A DNA stretch of 64,000 nucleotides from Massilistercora timonensis (GTDB lineage Bacteria > Bacillota > Clostridia > Lachnospirales > Lachnospiraceae), in the NCBI RefSeq assembly GCF_900312975.1, contig NZ_LT990039.1, positions 62,001-126,000 on the forward strand, written 5' to 3'. The notes beneath the pieces are model-generated. The model worked only from the letters and a program-made list of their open reading frames with translations, made no database searches and had not been told where the DNA came from. The position numbers and the translations under genes were made by a program. Below, one piece after another: positions 44,077 through 53,836 of the stretch (position 1 is the stretch's first letter; every line of letters begins with the position of its first letter).

Positions 44077-47016
44077 TTAGTCTCCACTGGTTGAAGTGCT
44101 GATTTCCGCTGCCTCTCCAGTGATGATCTCATCTGCTGGAGCTGTCTCGTAATAGTATTTCATAATATCCCGTCCGACTTCAGCGGCATAAGTTGAACTG
44201 TATCCGTTGGCGATCCGGATGGCAAAAGCCACTTCCGGGTCGCTGCTTTGCGCGAACCCAACGAAAAGTCCATGGTCAGGATGGGTCTTACTCTGCTGTG
44301 CGGTACCGGTTTTGCCGGATATCTCCACTCCGCCCCGATTCAGTTCCGTAAAGATCCTGCTCTGTGTAACCCGTATTACATTGCGCATGCCAGTATGGAT
44401 GGCATTCCATGTGGAGGAAGGGACCTCCGACAGGGTGTTGGTTACTTCCGGTTCATATTCTTTGAGCACTTCTCCGTCTACAGAAGTAACTTTGTCCAGA
44501 AGAGTCAGGTCATAGACAGTTCCTTTATTGGCGATGGCCGTGATATAACGGGCCAGTTGAGTGGTCGTATAGTTGTTGGTCCCCTGCCCGATAGCAGAAG
44601 GTACGGAAGACTCGTCTGAAATCTGCGGGTCTGCTTCCGGGATCTCCACCCCGGATGTGGTGTTCAGGCCAAACAATGCGGCGTATTTCGCCAGATTGTC
44701 GGTGCCAAGATCACTGGAATAATAGTTCTCTGTATTTTTCCCTTTTAGATCACTTGCTTCTACATGATCCAACCCATTATCCTTAAGACTCATCCGATAT
44801 CCTACCTCATAGAAGAAGCAGTTGCAGGAATGCTGGATTCCGCCTTCTACGTCAAGTGTCCCATGCGCCTGAGGATAGATCCAGCATTTGGGATTGGGCT
44901 CCACTTTTTCATAAATGCCCCGGCAGGTGATCTGAGAACTCAGATCGATCACGCCTTCTGACAGGCCTGCAACAGCAACCAGCGGCTTGTAAGTGGATCC
45001 GGGAGCTGTCTTTTCCTGTGTGGCGTTATTATAGAATGGACGGGAATGATCCGTCACCAGCTTATTGTAATATTCTGAGTCCATGGAATTAGCCAGCCGA
45101 TTATTGTCGTATCCGGGATAGGAAACACAGGCCAGAACGTCTCCATTGTTGGGATCTGTCATGACCAGAGATCCGGTACAGGGTTCCAGGCCAAGCTGTC
45201 CGGGGGTGATCTCCAGCGTCTTGATCTTGCCGCGCAGGAAATCATAGGCGCCAAGACTTCCGGAAGCCAGCCGGTTATATTGATCTTCATCATATTTCAG
45301 GACACCCTGCTCATAGACCATCATACAGATCTGTCTGCCGGTAAGGGCTCCGGAGCGTATCATATATTCATAGACCAATTTGTCAAAACTGTTATTTTCT
45401 TCCAAAGCTTCCAGAATGTAAGCTTTCATTGCTGTATAGGTCTCATTTGCCTCGGAATATTCCTCGGAACCTTCCAGATAACCGGTCAGCAGGGAAGTAT
45501 CCACCCAGTTCTGGGAAATGGCATGATTCAAATAGGTGTAAATATTGATAGTCTCTTCTGTCCGCCATGCCTGATAGACATCATCGTCGGTATCGATTAC
45601 GTCTGACATCAGAATTCCATTTTCCGACGTCAACAGATCATTGACGATATAGGACAGATAAGACTGCATTTCTTTGGACATGTCCTGATAAGCAGCCGCA
45701 TTAGGGTCGTCCAGCGCAGAACTGATCTTCTTTAATACCTTTTCTTTCTGGTCTGTAAAAGCGGCATAGACCTCTTTCTCCGTATTCCCGGCGTCTTCCT
45801 GGGCGAAATGCTCCATGTCCAGGATCTCATTGGAAATAAACGCGTTATATACATCCCCGATGGGCACACGGATATCGCTGGCATCTTCTACCCGGGTCCG
45901 GTCAAAATCCAGCTGATTGCTTAATTTCGCCAGAAGGATCCCGGCCAGTTCCTGTTCCAGGATATCGTAAGCGGCTTTCTGAAGATCCGCGTCAATGGTC
46001 AGATAAACGTCATTCCCGGCTTCCGGGTCTGTCTCCTGGACTGTCTCGATCACTTTCCCCACGTTGTTGACGTAAAGTTTGACTTCTCCTTTTTTCCCTT
46101 TCAAAGTAGAATCCAATGTTTGTTCCAGACCAGATTTTCCCACAGTATCTGTCTGATCATAATTTTCTTTGTCTTCTTCGCTTAAGGAATTGTATTCTTC
46201 CGTAGAAATCTGCCCGGTATAACCAATGATATTGGCAAAATATTTGCTGTCAGCATAACGGCGCAGAGACTGCTCCTCTATGCTGACACCCTGAAGTGTA
46301 TCCAGATTTTCTGAAACAGCCGCCATTGTCTCTTCACTTACATCCTCGGCAATGGTGGTGGGAATATATTTCTGATAGCTGTTCAGGGAGATCGCGTAGC
46401 GGACATTGACCAGCTTCAGGACTTCTGCTTTAGTGAGTTCTTTCTGGTCAATACCATATCCGTAACGCTCATCGGTGCAGAGGTAATCAATGATCTCCTG
46501 GGCGTTCTGCCCTTTCTGCTCGTCTGTCAGCTTGTCAATGGTAGCCTGTCCATATACGTCCGCAATAAAACGGAGGCGCTGGGTATTAGACTCTGCGATA
46601 AACATATAATTGTCATTCTGATCCAGGATGATTCCAAAATCATTGATAATGGAATCACCATTTGATTCAACCATATCAATAACAGTTGAGATCACTTTGT
46701 TCAGCTCTTTATTCTTTTCTTTTGTGGAATCATACTCCCCATTATCTTCGATCATTACGGAATAAGCCAGCTCGTTATAAGCCAGAAGTTTTCCGTTTCG
46801 GTCATAGATATTGCCCCGGGTTCCTTCCACTTCCCGTGTCTTCTGGATCTGCAGTTCGTGATTCTCGGCATACTCCTCGCCCTTGACGATCTGAAGATAA
46901 AACACCCGCTGTACCAAAAGAGCGGAAAGTACACAGAAAAGAATGATCGCTACAAAACTTCTTGATTTGACAATCTCATAGATTCCGGATCGGATCCGTT
47001 CCCATAAACTATACAA
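44077..47016 (-). CDS. mrdA: Penicillin-binding protein 2, unusually long
   Basis: A 979-residue class B PBP, about 300 residues longer than usual. Membrane anchor at ~18-38; dimerisation/pedestal region with REVEGTRGNIYDRNGKLLAYNELA; transpeptidase motifs SxxK (APGSTYKPL), SxN (SCNCFF) and KTG (SGKTGTAQQ). An acidic, helix-rich insert of roughly 230-250 residues sits between the pedestal (ADLQKAAYDILEQELAG) and GSLVMTDPNNGDVLACVSYPGYD. It crosslinks cylinder peptidoglycan with RodA. The start is TTG 47016, 11 bases after AAAGGAG; an ATG at 47064 has no ribosome site. It overlaps mreD. Confidence 0.92.
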   Translation of the reverse strand: MYSLWERIRSGIYEIVKSRSFVAIILFCVLSALLVQRVFYLQIVKGEEYAENHELQIQKTREVEGTRGNIYDRNGKLLAYNELAYSVMIEDNGEYDSTKEKNKELNKVISTVIDMVESNGDSIINDFGIILDQNDNYMFIAESNTQRLRFIADVYGQATIDKLTDEQKGQNAQEIIDYLCTDERYGYGIDQKELTKAEVLKLVNVRYAISLNSYQKYIPTTIAEDVSEETMAAVSENLDTLQGVSIEEQSLRRYADSKYFANIIGYTGQISTEEYNSLSEEDKENYDQTDTVGKSGLEQTLDSTLKGKKGEVKLYVNNVGKVIETVQETDPEAGNDVYLTIDADLQKAAYDILEQELAGILLAKLSNQLDFDRTRVEDASDIRVPIGDVYNAFISNEILDMEHFAQEDAGNTEKEVYAAFTDQKEKVLKKISSALDDPNAAAYQDMSKEMQSYLSYIVNDLLTSENGILMSDVIDTDDDVYQAWRTEETINIYTYLNHAISQNWVDTSLLTGYLEGSEEYSEANETYTAMKAYILEALEENNSFDKLVYEYMIRSGALTGRQICMMVYEQGVLKYDEDQYNRLASGSLGAYDFLRGKIKTLEITPGQLGLEPCTGSLVMTDPNNGDVLACVSYPGYDNNRLANSMDSEYYNKLVTDHSRPFYNNATQEKTAPGSTYKPLVAVAGLSEGVIDLSSQITCRGIYEKVEPNPKCWIYPQAHGTLDVEGGIQHSCNCFFYEVGYRMSLKDNGLDHVEASDLKGKNTENYYSSDLGTDNLAKYAALFGLNTTSGVEIPEADPQISDESSVPSAIGQGTNNYTTTQLARYITAIANKGTVYDLTLLDKVTSVDGEVLKEYEPEVTNTLSEVPSSTWNAIHTGMRNVIRVTQSRIFTELNRGGVEISGKTGTAQQSKTHPDHGLFVGFAQSSDPEVAFAIRIANGYSSTYAAEVGRDIMKYYYETAPADEIITGEAAEISTSTSGD

Positions 47017-47527
47017 ATTTGCTTGCACTCCTTTGTTCTTCTGCTTCCAGTCGTTTGTTGACATGTAAGATGATCTGGTACAACACAAGGGTGACCAGGA
47101 TCGTGTATACCAGTTCCGGGAGAATGATCTGTACCAGACGTTCTCCAAAAGCAAAATCCCCCCGCAACATGTACATGCCTACATAAGTAATGATCCCGTA
47201 GAACAGTTCACTGGCGCTGATCAGGCCAATAGGAAGTTTGATGTCATCATCATAAAACATACGTTCAAACATGCCGTTCAGATAACCAATCACCGCAAAA
47301 AGCAGCAGATTAAATCCCAGGGACTGCCCCCAGAACAGGTCTGACAGAAGGCCGGAGATCACACCTACAAACATTCCTTCTTTCTGCCCCCGCATAAATC
47401 CAAAAGAAGCCGTGACAATCACCAGAAGATTCGGGCGAATACCTGCGAAGATCAAATGCTGGAACAGACTGGCCTGAAGGAAAAAACACAGAAAAATGAT
47501 CAGAATCGTAACAATCCGTCGTTTCAT
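47009..47527 (-). CDS. mreD: Rod-shape protein MreD
   Basis: A 172-residue protein with five or six membrane helices (RRIVTILIIFLCFFLQASLFQHLIF start; MRGQKEGMFVGVISGLLSDLFWGQSLGFNLLLFAVIGYLNG). Part of the elongasome; its 3' end holds the ribosome site and start of PBP2. Confidence 0.94.
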   Translation of the reverse strand: MKRRIVTILIIFLCFFLQASLFQHLIFAGIRPNLLVIVTASFGFMRGQKEGMFVGVISGLLSDLFWGQSLGFNLLLFAVIGYLNGMFERMFYDDDIKLPIGLISASELFYGIITYVGMYMLRGDFAFGERLVQIILPELVYTILVTLVLYQIILHVNKRLEAEEQRSASKFV

Positions 47528-47533
47528 AATCTT

Positions 47534-48427
47534 CTATTCTCCTTTTTCCGTATCCGTCGCTGCATCTTCTGCTTTTGCGTTTACCAGGTCGTCCTTTGTG
47601 GTCGTAATAACCAGGACCTCCTGGAGTTTGGTGAAATCCACCGCAGGCGTGATGTAACCGGACCGGGTCAGATTATTGGAATCCACTTCGATCTCACTGA
47701 CATATCCAATAAAAAGCCCCTGTACAAATCGGTCGCTGACATGGGAAGTCACTACCTGCTCTCCCACTTCAATCTCATTGTCGTTGTTGGGCAGTCGTTC
47801 GAATTTCAGCCTTCCGTCGGCGATCAGTTCCAGACTTCCCTCTACCACGCAAAGGTCGGAGGTAGAAAGCATCATGGCGCTCACATTGCTGGCATCGTCA
47901 ATGATCGAACGAACTCTTGCATAATCCGGGCCCACTTCAGTTACAATGCCCACCAGGCCGCTTCCCGCCAGCACATTGCAGTCCACCTTAATCCCGTCAT
48001 TACTTCCCTTGTCTATGGTAAAATCACTGAACCAGTTGGTTCCGTTGTTGGAAATAACGCGGGCTCCAACCTTTTTGTAATCGGAATAATTCTCATCCAG
48101 CTTGTACAGTTCCCGCAGCCGTTCCAGTTCATACTGTTCCTGCCTGAGACGGGTATTGTCGATAGTCAGCTCGTCCACCTTACTCTGAAGACTCTCGTTT
48201 TCTGAGCGCATCTCTTCCATGGTCTGGAAATTCGCAGACACATCGCTCATCCACTGCCCTGCGTAGCTGATCCCTTTCTGGAAGGGGATCACTGTGTAAT
48301 TGGCCACAAAACGAAGGGGACCGCTGCTGTCCACCACGCTGCCGATCCCCAGCAGGATCACACAGATGGCGATCAGGATAAAAAGCCGGTATTTACTTGG
48401 AAATGACGATTGATTCTTGATCTTCAT
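47534..48427 (-). CDS. mreC: Rod-shape protein MreC
   Basis: A 297-residue MreC: a basic start, a membrane helix (~14-34), a coiled coil (~65-105, EEMRSENESLQSKVDELTIDNTRLRQEQYELERLRELY) and the beta-domain (GARVISNNGTNWFSDFTIDKGSNDGI, GLVGIVTEVGPDYARVRSIID). It scaffolds PBP2 outside the membrane. The C-terminus has an acidic, Ala-rich tail. Confidence 0.95.
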   Translation of the reverse strand: MKIKNQSSFPSKYRLFILIAICVILLGIGSVVDSSGPLRFVANYTVIPFQKGISYAGQWMSDVSANFQTMEEMRSENESLQSKVDELTIDNTRLRQEQYELERLRELYKLDENYSDYKKVGARVISNNGTNWFSDFTIDKGSNDGIKVDCNVLAGSGLVGIVTEVGPDYARVRSIIDDASNVSAMMLSTSDLCVVEGSLELIADGRLKFERLPNNDNEIEVGEQVVTSHVSDRFVQGLFIGYVSEIEVDSNNLTRSGYITPAVDFTKLQEVLVITTTKDDLVNAKAEDAATDTEKGE

Positions 48428-48428
48428 A

Positions 48429-49451
48429 TTATCTCATCCACCTATAATTCTCATCTAACATGGAATAAGCCAGCTGCCTTAGTTCTTTGGACATAATGAT
48501 CTTCTTAAGTCCGGTCACCGCGCAGATATCCGGCTGGGGCGCCACTCTTGTGGTGATGCCGGTTCCTTTCTCAATGTAGGTATCCAGTCCCGGCATATTG
48601 GCGATGCCGCCGGTAAGATAGATCCCGTTGGCATAGATGGCCGTCCGCACCTCCGGCGGCGTCCGGTCCAGAAGAGAAAGGATGGAGCGGACACATTCCA
48701 GCAGAGGATCCCGCAGGGAAGCCCGCACCGTACTCATGGAGATGGGCTTCTGCATGGGGACACCGGTGATCAGATCCCGTCCCGCCACTGTAAGGGAAGC
48801 TTCTGTCTCCCCGGTATACACGCCGAACCGCCTGCGAAGCGTCTCAGCAGTGGGATGCCCGATCAGGAAGTCATGGCTGTGGCGGATCAGGTTGACCAGC
48901 GCCTGGTCAAAGGTGGTACCGCCGATCTTCACCAGCCGGTTCAGCACCATTCCGCCTCCGGCCAGGACAGACAATTCTGTAGTCTCCCCGCCGAAATTGG
49001 CGATAAAGAGTCCTTTGGTATTCTCCACATCCAGGTTAAGACCTACCGCATCGGCGATAGCCCGCTCTACGATGTTGACTTCCCTTGCCCTGGCAGTGGA
49101 ATGGATCACCAGGTCGAAGAACGCCTTCTTCTCCACTTCCGTCACATCGGTAGGAACTGCGATCACATATTCGGAACCCCTGGCGAACTGCCGGTCTTTC
49201 TTCAGCAGGTTCTGCAGAAGAAACTGCATGTCATTGAACCGGGAGATCACCCCGTCCTTCATGGGGAAAATGACTTCGATATTCGCCGGAGCCTTCTCAT
49301 ACATCTCATAAGCTTCGTCTCCCACCGCAAAGATCTCCTTCTTGTCGCGGATGGCGATCACGTCTTTCTCTTTCCAGATGGTATCCTGCTTTTTATCATA
49401 GACTTTGATCTCATAGGAACCAAGATCCAGTCCGTAGGTATTTCTGGCCAT
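48429..49451 (-). CDS. mreB: Actin-like rod-shape protein MreB/Mbl
   Basis: A 340-residue bacterial actin. Nucleotide loops: GLDLGSYEIKVYDKK, IANFGGETTELSVLAGG and YLTGGIANMPGLDTYIEKGTGI. It arranges the elongasome. The first loop departs from the usual GIDLGTAN (GSYE here), and the protein is divergent, so it may be a paralogue; no second mreB is in this window. Confidence 0.9.
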   Translation of the reverse strand: MARNTYGLDLGSYEIKVYDKKQDTIWKEKDVIAIRDKKEIFAVGDEAYEMYEKAPANIEVIFPMKDGVISRFNDMQFLLQNLLKKDRQFARGSEYVIAVPTDVTEVEKKAFFDLVIHSTARAREVNIVERAIADAVGLNLDVENTKGLFIANFGGETTELSVLAGGGMVLNRLVKIGGTTFDQALVNLIRHSHDFLIGHPTAETLRRRFGVYTGETEASLTVAGRDLITGVPMQKPISMSTVRASLRDPLLECVRSILSLLDRTPPEVRTAIYANGIYLTGGIANMPGLDTYIEKGTGITTRVAPQPDICAVTGLKKIIMSKELRQLAYSMLDENYRWMR

Positions 49452-49456
49452 TGATC

Positions 49457-50164
49457 TTATCCTTTCTTAAAGAGCAGCTCCGATTCCCGGAAGCTGATAT
49501 AACAATTATTGCCAATAATGATATGGTCTAACAGTTCGATGCCGATCAGTTCTCCTGCCCGGAAGATCCGCTCTGTGATCAGGACGTCCTCCCTGCTTGG
49601 AGAAGGGTCTCCGCTTGGGTGGTTGTGCAAAAGGATGATGGATACTGCATCTCTTCGCAGAGCCTCAACAAATAATTCCCTGGGCGAGATCAGCGAAGCG
49701 TTGACTGTCCCCTTGGAGATATCGCTCTCTCCGATCAGCCGGGCCTTGGCATTTAAAAGGAGAAGCTTTGCCACCTCCTGCTTCTCATGCCGCAGGTCCT
49801 CCATGTAATACCGGGCGATGGCTTCCGGCGACGTAAAACACAAAGATTCCTGGGCACGGGCTTTGGCAAGCCGCTTGGAAAGCTCTGACAGGCACAAAAG
49901 CTGAATGGCTTTGACCTGGCCGATGCCCCTGATCTTGAGAAGTTTCTCCATGGTGAACTGATGGATCCCCAGGATCCCCGGCTCCCCTGCGTGATACAGG
50001 ATACGCCGTGCCAGTTCCAGCGCGTTTTCGCCGCGGGTGCCTGTCCTAAGAAGGACTGCTAAAAGCTCCGCGTCGCTTAAGAGCGCCGCCCCTCTCTCCT
50101 TACATTTCTCGTAAGGCCGCTCCGTGCTCGGAATCTCTTGTATGGTATTTTTTGATTGACTCAT
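49457..50164 (-). CDS. radC: RadC-family JAB1/MPN metalloprotein
   Basis: A 235-residue protein: helix-hairpin-helix segment (LLKIRGIGQVKAIQLLCLSELSKRL) and the JAMM metal motif at the end (ILLHNHPSGDPSPSREDVLITE). The function is uncertain despite the name; in Firmicutes it regularly precedes mreB. Start at ATG 50164 (SQSKNTIQEIPSTERPYEKC), with only a weak site; a longer in-frame start lies upstream at 50239. Confidence 0.92.
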   Translation of the reverse strand: MSQSKNTIQEIPSTERPYEKCKERGAALLSDAELLAVLLRTGTRGENALELARRILYHAGEPGILGIHQFTMEKLLKIRGIGQVKAIQLLCLSELSKRLAKARAQESLCFTSPEAIARYYMEDLRHEKQEVAKLLLLNAKARLIGESDISKGTVNASLISPRELFVEALRRDAVSIILLHNHPSGDPSPSREDVLITERIFRAGELIGIELLDHIIIGNNCYISFRESELLFKKG

Positions 50165-50201
50165 TTCTCTTTCGATTCGTAACGACACTCCAAAGAGGAG
50201 T

Positions 50202-50462
50202 TTATAAGAAACGGTAGATGACCGCCGCCACAACGACACCGAGAATGCTTGCGATGGTGATCTTCACCTTCAGGCCGAATGTGAGCACCAGAAGTCCCAG
50301 ATTCAGGACCACCGGCTCATCCAGACCAAAGGACTGACCGTAAGAAAGCCAGCCCAGGGCCGGCACTCCTTCTGCAAGTACACTGATAAAGCCACCCAGC
50401 ACCATTCCCGCAAGAACCAGCAGGAAGAGGGCCCAGGAATTCTTCCCCTTTGTAACCTTCAT
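50202..50462 (-). CDS. DUF4321 small membrane protein
   Basis: An 86-residue protein with two membrane helices (WALFLLVLAGMVLGGFISVLA; VKITIASILGVVVAAVIYRFL) of the DUF4321 type, usually found just upstream of radC-mreB in Clostridia. AGGAGGAG precedes the ATG. It heads the mre-min unit here. Confidence 0.85.
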   Translation of the reverse strand: MKVTKGKNSWALFLLVLAGMVLGGFISVLAEGVPALGWLSYGQSFGLDEPVVLNLGLLVLTFGLKVKITIASILGVVVAAVIYRFL

Positions 50463-50502
50463 ATGTACTCCTCCTCATCAAACCTCTTAAAAAACTCAAT
50501 AC

Positions 50503-50531
50503 ATTCTACCACATTTCAGAAAAAGTGTATA
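50503..50531 (-). promoter_or_regulatory. Putative promoter of the DUF4321-radC-mre-min unit
   Basis: Minus strand TATACA (50526-50531), 17-bp spacer, TAGAAT (50503-50508), 40 bp before DUF4321. Confidence 0.5.
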
Positions 50532-50553
50532 GCCTTATGTCATTAAAAATATC

Positions 50554-52215
50554 TTAAACTTTAAGGGATTTGTCGAATGGTTCATAACTTTGTCCGATGG
50601 CTGCCGCCACCTTCAGCCCGTCCATGGCGGCGGATGTGATCCCGCCTGCGTATCCGGCTCCCTCCCCGCAGGGATAGACGCCGCCGACTGCGGATTCCAG
50701 AAGGGTTTTGTCCCGCAGGATCCGCACTGGGGACGAGGTCCGGCTCTCCACACCTGCCAGAACCACATCCGCTCCCGCAAAGCCCGGGATCTTCCGGTCA
50801 AAAGAAACCATGGCTTCTTCTATGGAATCCCCGATCACTGCAGGAAAGATGGGTCGTATATTGGTCCAGGCATAATCTCCCTTCATCTGGGGACAGATCT
50901 CTCCGGGACCTTTGGAAGGCTGGTTCCTGCAATAATCCTGGAACCGCTGTACCGGGATCCTGCCCTCTCCTGCCTTCCAGGCAGCTTCTTCCAGCGCCCG
51001 CTGAAACGCCACCCCGGCAAGAGGTCCTTCTCCGGGATAATCTTCCGGATGCACAGTGACGATCACTGCGCTGTTGGCGTTTTCACCGCTCCGTCCGCTG
51101 TAGCTCATACCGTTGACAGCCAGGTGTCCGGGCTCGGAAGAGGCGTTGACCACATAGCCGCCGGGACACATACAGAAGGTATATCCCCCTCTTCCATTAT
51201 CCAGATTGGCGGTCAGCTTATAAGCGGCAGCCGGAAGAGCCCTGACAGTTTCTGGCTTCGCGCATTCTCCGTACTGGCTGGCATCGATCATGGCCTGGGG
51301 GTGCTGAACCCGCACGCCCACAGCAAAGGATTTGGCTTCCATGGGGAACCTCTGACTCTCCAGCATGGCGAAGGTGTCCCTGGCGCTGTGGCCAATGGCC
51401 AGGATCAGAAGATCTGTCTTCAGGATCTCCTTCTCACCCGGCTTATTTACAGCCTCCATCTCAACCGCCTGTACATGACGGCCGGATTCACCTTCTTCCC
51501 GGGTGAGGATTCCGGTCATCTTCGTGTAGAACCGGAACTCTCCGCCCAGATCCTGGATCTCTTCCCGCAGGGAGCGGACCACCTGGATCAGTTTGTCTGT
51601 CCCCACATGGGGCTTGCTGTCGTACAGGATCTCCTCCGGCGCGCCATGGGACGCAAACAGACGCAGGACTTCTCTCCCCCGTCCGTCCGGGTCATGGACC
51701 AGAGTATTCAGTTTTCCGTCGGAAAATGTACCGGCGCCCCCTTCTCCGAACTGTACATTGGATTCCGGGCAAAGAGCTCCTGTCCGCCAGAATTCTTCCA
51801 CGTCTTTCTTCCGTTCCTCCACCGGGGCTCCCCGCTCCAGAAGAATGGGGCGATATCCCATCCTGGCCAGGGCGTAGCCGCAGAAAAGCCCGGCAGGACC
51901 TGTGCCCACGATCACCGGACGATGGGAAAGCTTCTCTGTGCCGGTAACCTGATAGGCGTAATCAGGCAGCGGGGCGCGGAACGTGATCTGACCGTTCTTC
52001 TGGAAATGCTTTCTAAGGGCTTTCTCCCCCTCCACCTCTGCCTCTGCGGTGTAGACATAGAAAAGCTCCGGCTTGCGGCGGGCGTCCAGAGAACGCTTAA
52101 GGATCCGGAAGGCGCGGACCCTCTTCTCAGGGATATGGAGGATCTTGCAGAATTTTTTCTTCACATCTGTCTCTTTGTGGGGAATCTTCAGTTTGATCTG
52201 CTGGATCTGTATCAT
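50554..52215 (-). CDS. Large FAD-dependent dehydrogenase (COG2509 type)
   Basis: A 553-residue flavoprotein. The N-terminal ~85 residues are a conserved family extension (KKFCKILHIPEKRVRAFRILKRSLDARRK); the FAD fold is VIVGTGPAGLFCGYALARMGYRPILLERG, followed by NVQFGEGGAGTFSDGKLNT, KPHVGTDKLI and a C-terminal YPCGEGAGYAGGITSAAMDGLKVA. The substrate is unknown to me. It ends just before the mre promoter; transcription of the next unit is probably separate. Confidence 0.9.
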   Translation of the reverse strand: MIQIQQIKLKIPHKETDVKKKFCKILHIPEKRVRAFRILKRSLDARRKPELFYVYTAEAEVEGEKALRKHFQKNGQITFRAPLPDYAYQVTGTEKLSHRPVIVGTGPAGLFCGYALARMGYRPILLERGAPVEERKKDVEEFWRTGALCPESNVQFGEGGAGTFSDGKLNTLVHDPDGRGREVLRLFASHGAPEEILYDSKPHVGTDKLIQVVRSLREEIQDLGGEFRFYTKMTGILTREEGESGRHVQAVEMEAVNKPGEKEILKTDLLILAIGHSARDTFAMLESQRFPMEAKSFAVGVRVQHPQAMIDASQYGECAKPETVRALPAAAYKLTANLDNGRGGYTFCMCPGGYVVNASSEPGHLAVNGMSYSGRSGENANSAVIVTVHPEDYPGEGPLAGVAFQRALEEAAWKAGEGRIPVQRFQDYCRNQPSKGPGEICPQMKGDYAWTNIRPIFPAVIGDSIEEAMVSFDRKIPGFAGADVVLAGVESRTSSPVRILRDKTLLESAVGGVYPCGEGAGYAGGITSAAMDGLKVAAAIGQSYEPFDKSLKV

Positions 52216-52408
52216 AAGAACAATCTCCTTACATCAAAATCACAAGTCCAGTATAATTCATATTTCCAGAACAGACAAGTTTTCCTGTGGAAGGTTCTTT
52301 GAAACACGAGTTATAGGCATACATCTATAATTGTTATATCCGTATAAATATTGGATTATATTTTCTCCCAGGCCTATACTGAAAGCAGAAAAGAAAGGGA
52401 GGGTTATC

Positions 52409-53836
52409 ATGGATAAGAGAACAGATTACCGGACAGAAAAAGATTCTATTGGAGAAAAGAAGGTCCCTGAGGACGTTTACTACGGCGTACAGAGCCTGCG
52501 GGCGGCAGAGAATTTCCATATCACCGGGCTTAACATGCACCCGGAGATCATCAACAGCCTGGCCTATATCAAGAAGGCGGCTGCCATCACCAACTGCGAG
52601 ATCGGAATCCTGGACAAGGACCGGGCCACTGCTATCGTCCAGGCCTGCGATGAGATCATCGAAGGGAAATTTCACAAGGATTTTATCGTTGACCCCATCC
52701 AGGGAGGCGCCGGCACGTCCCTTAATATGAACGCCAACGAAGTGATCGCCAACCGGGCTATTGAGATCCTGGGCGGGAAGAAGGGAGACTATTCTGTAGT
52801 GAATCCCAACGATCATGTGAACTGCGGCCAGTCCACCAACGACGTGATCCCAACCGCCGGAAAGATGACTTCTCTCCGACTTCTAAAAGTCCTGAAAGAG
52901 GAACTGCTGCGGCTTCACAAGACATTTGCCCAGAAAGCAGAGGAATTCGACCATGTGATCAAGATCGGGCGCACCCAGATGCAGGACGCTGTTCCCATCC
53001 GTCTGGGGCAGGAATTCCACGCCTACTCTGTGGCGGTGCTGCGGGATATCAACCGGATGGACAAAGCCATGGACGAGATGCGCTCCCTCAACATGGGCGG
53101 AACTGCCATCGGCACCGGGATCAATGCAGACAAAGCTTACCTGAACCGGATCGTCCCCAATCTGGTGGAAGTGTCCGGGATGGACTTCGTTCAGGCTTTC
53201 GACCTCATCGACGCTACCCAGAACCTGGATCCCTTCGTAGCGGTATCCGGCGCCATCAAGGCCTGCGCCGTGACCCTGTCCAAGATCGCCAACGATCTGC
53301 GGCTGATGTCATCGGGTCCAAGAGCCGGATTCGGCGAGATCAATCTCCCGCCCAAACAAAACGGCTCCTCCATCATGCCGGGGAAGGTCAATCCGGTGAT
53401 CCCGGAGGTGGTAAACCAGGTGGCATTCAACGTGATCGGCAACGACATCACCATTACCATGGCAGCAGAAGCCGGGCAGCTGGAATTAAACGCCTTCGAG
53501 CCTATCATCTTCTACTGTATGTTCCAGTCCATTGATACCCTGGCCTATGCAGTCCGCACCTTTGTGGACAACTGCGTATCCGGGATCACAGCCAATGAAG
53601 AGCGCTGTGAAGAGCTGGCGGAGAACAGCATCGGCCTGATCACCGCGCTCTCTCCTCACGTGGGGTATCAAAAGGCCGCCGATATTGCAAAAAAGGCGCT
53701 GAAAACCGGCAAATCTGTCCGTTCCCTGATCCTGGAAGAGGATCTGATGAGCAAAGAGGAGCTGGACTGTATCCTGAATCCGGTCAACATGACGGAGCCA
53801 GGGATCTCCGGGAAAAATTTCCTGGGGAAATCATAA
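52409..53836 (+). CDS. aspA: Aspartate ammonia-lyase
   Basis: A 475-residue member of the fumarase/aspartase superfamily: DSIGEKKVPEDVYYGVQSLRA at the start, VNCGQSTNDVIPT, IGRTQMQDAVPIRLG, NMGGTAIGTGIN and the signature loop GSSIMPGKVNPVIPE. It interconverts Asp with fumarate and ammonia. The start at 52409 follows AAAGGGAGGG; longer in-frame starts lie in a non-coding AT-rich stretch. Fumarase is the main alternative, but the overall pattern and length fit AspA better. Its stop overlaps the converging BaiN-like gene by 6 bases. Confidence 0.93.
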   Translation: MDKRTDYRTEKDSIGEKKVPEDVYYGVQSLRAAENFHITGLNMHPEIINSLAYIKKAAAITNCEIGILDKDRATAIVQACDEIIEGKFHKDFIVDPIQGGAGTSLNMNANEVIANRAIEILGGKKGDYSVVNPNDHVNCGQSTNDVIPTAGKMTSLRLLKVLKEELLRLHKTFAQKAEEFDHVIKIGRTQMQDAVPIRLGQEFHAYSVAVLRDINRMDKAMDEMRSLNMGGTAIGTGINADKAYLNRIVPNLVEVSGMDFVQAFDLIDATQNLDPFVAVSGAIKACAVTLSKIANDLRLMSSGPRAGFGEINLPPKQNGSSIMPGKVNPVIPEVVNQVAFNVIGNDITITMAAEAGQLELNAFEPIIFYCMFQSIDTLAYAVRTFVDNCVSGITANEERCEELAENSIGLITALSPHVGYQKAADIAKKALKTGKSVRSLILEEDLMSKEELDCILNPVNMTEPGISGKNFLGKS

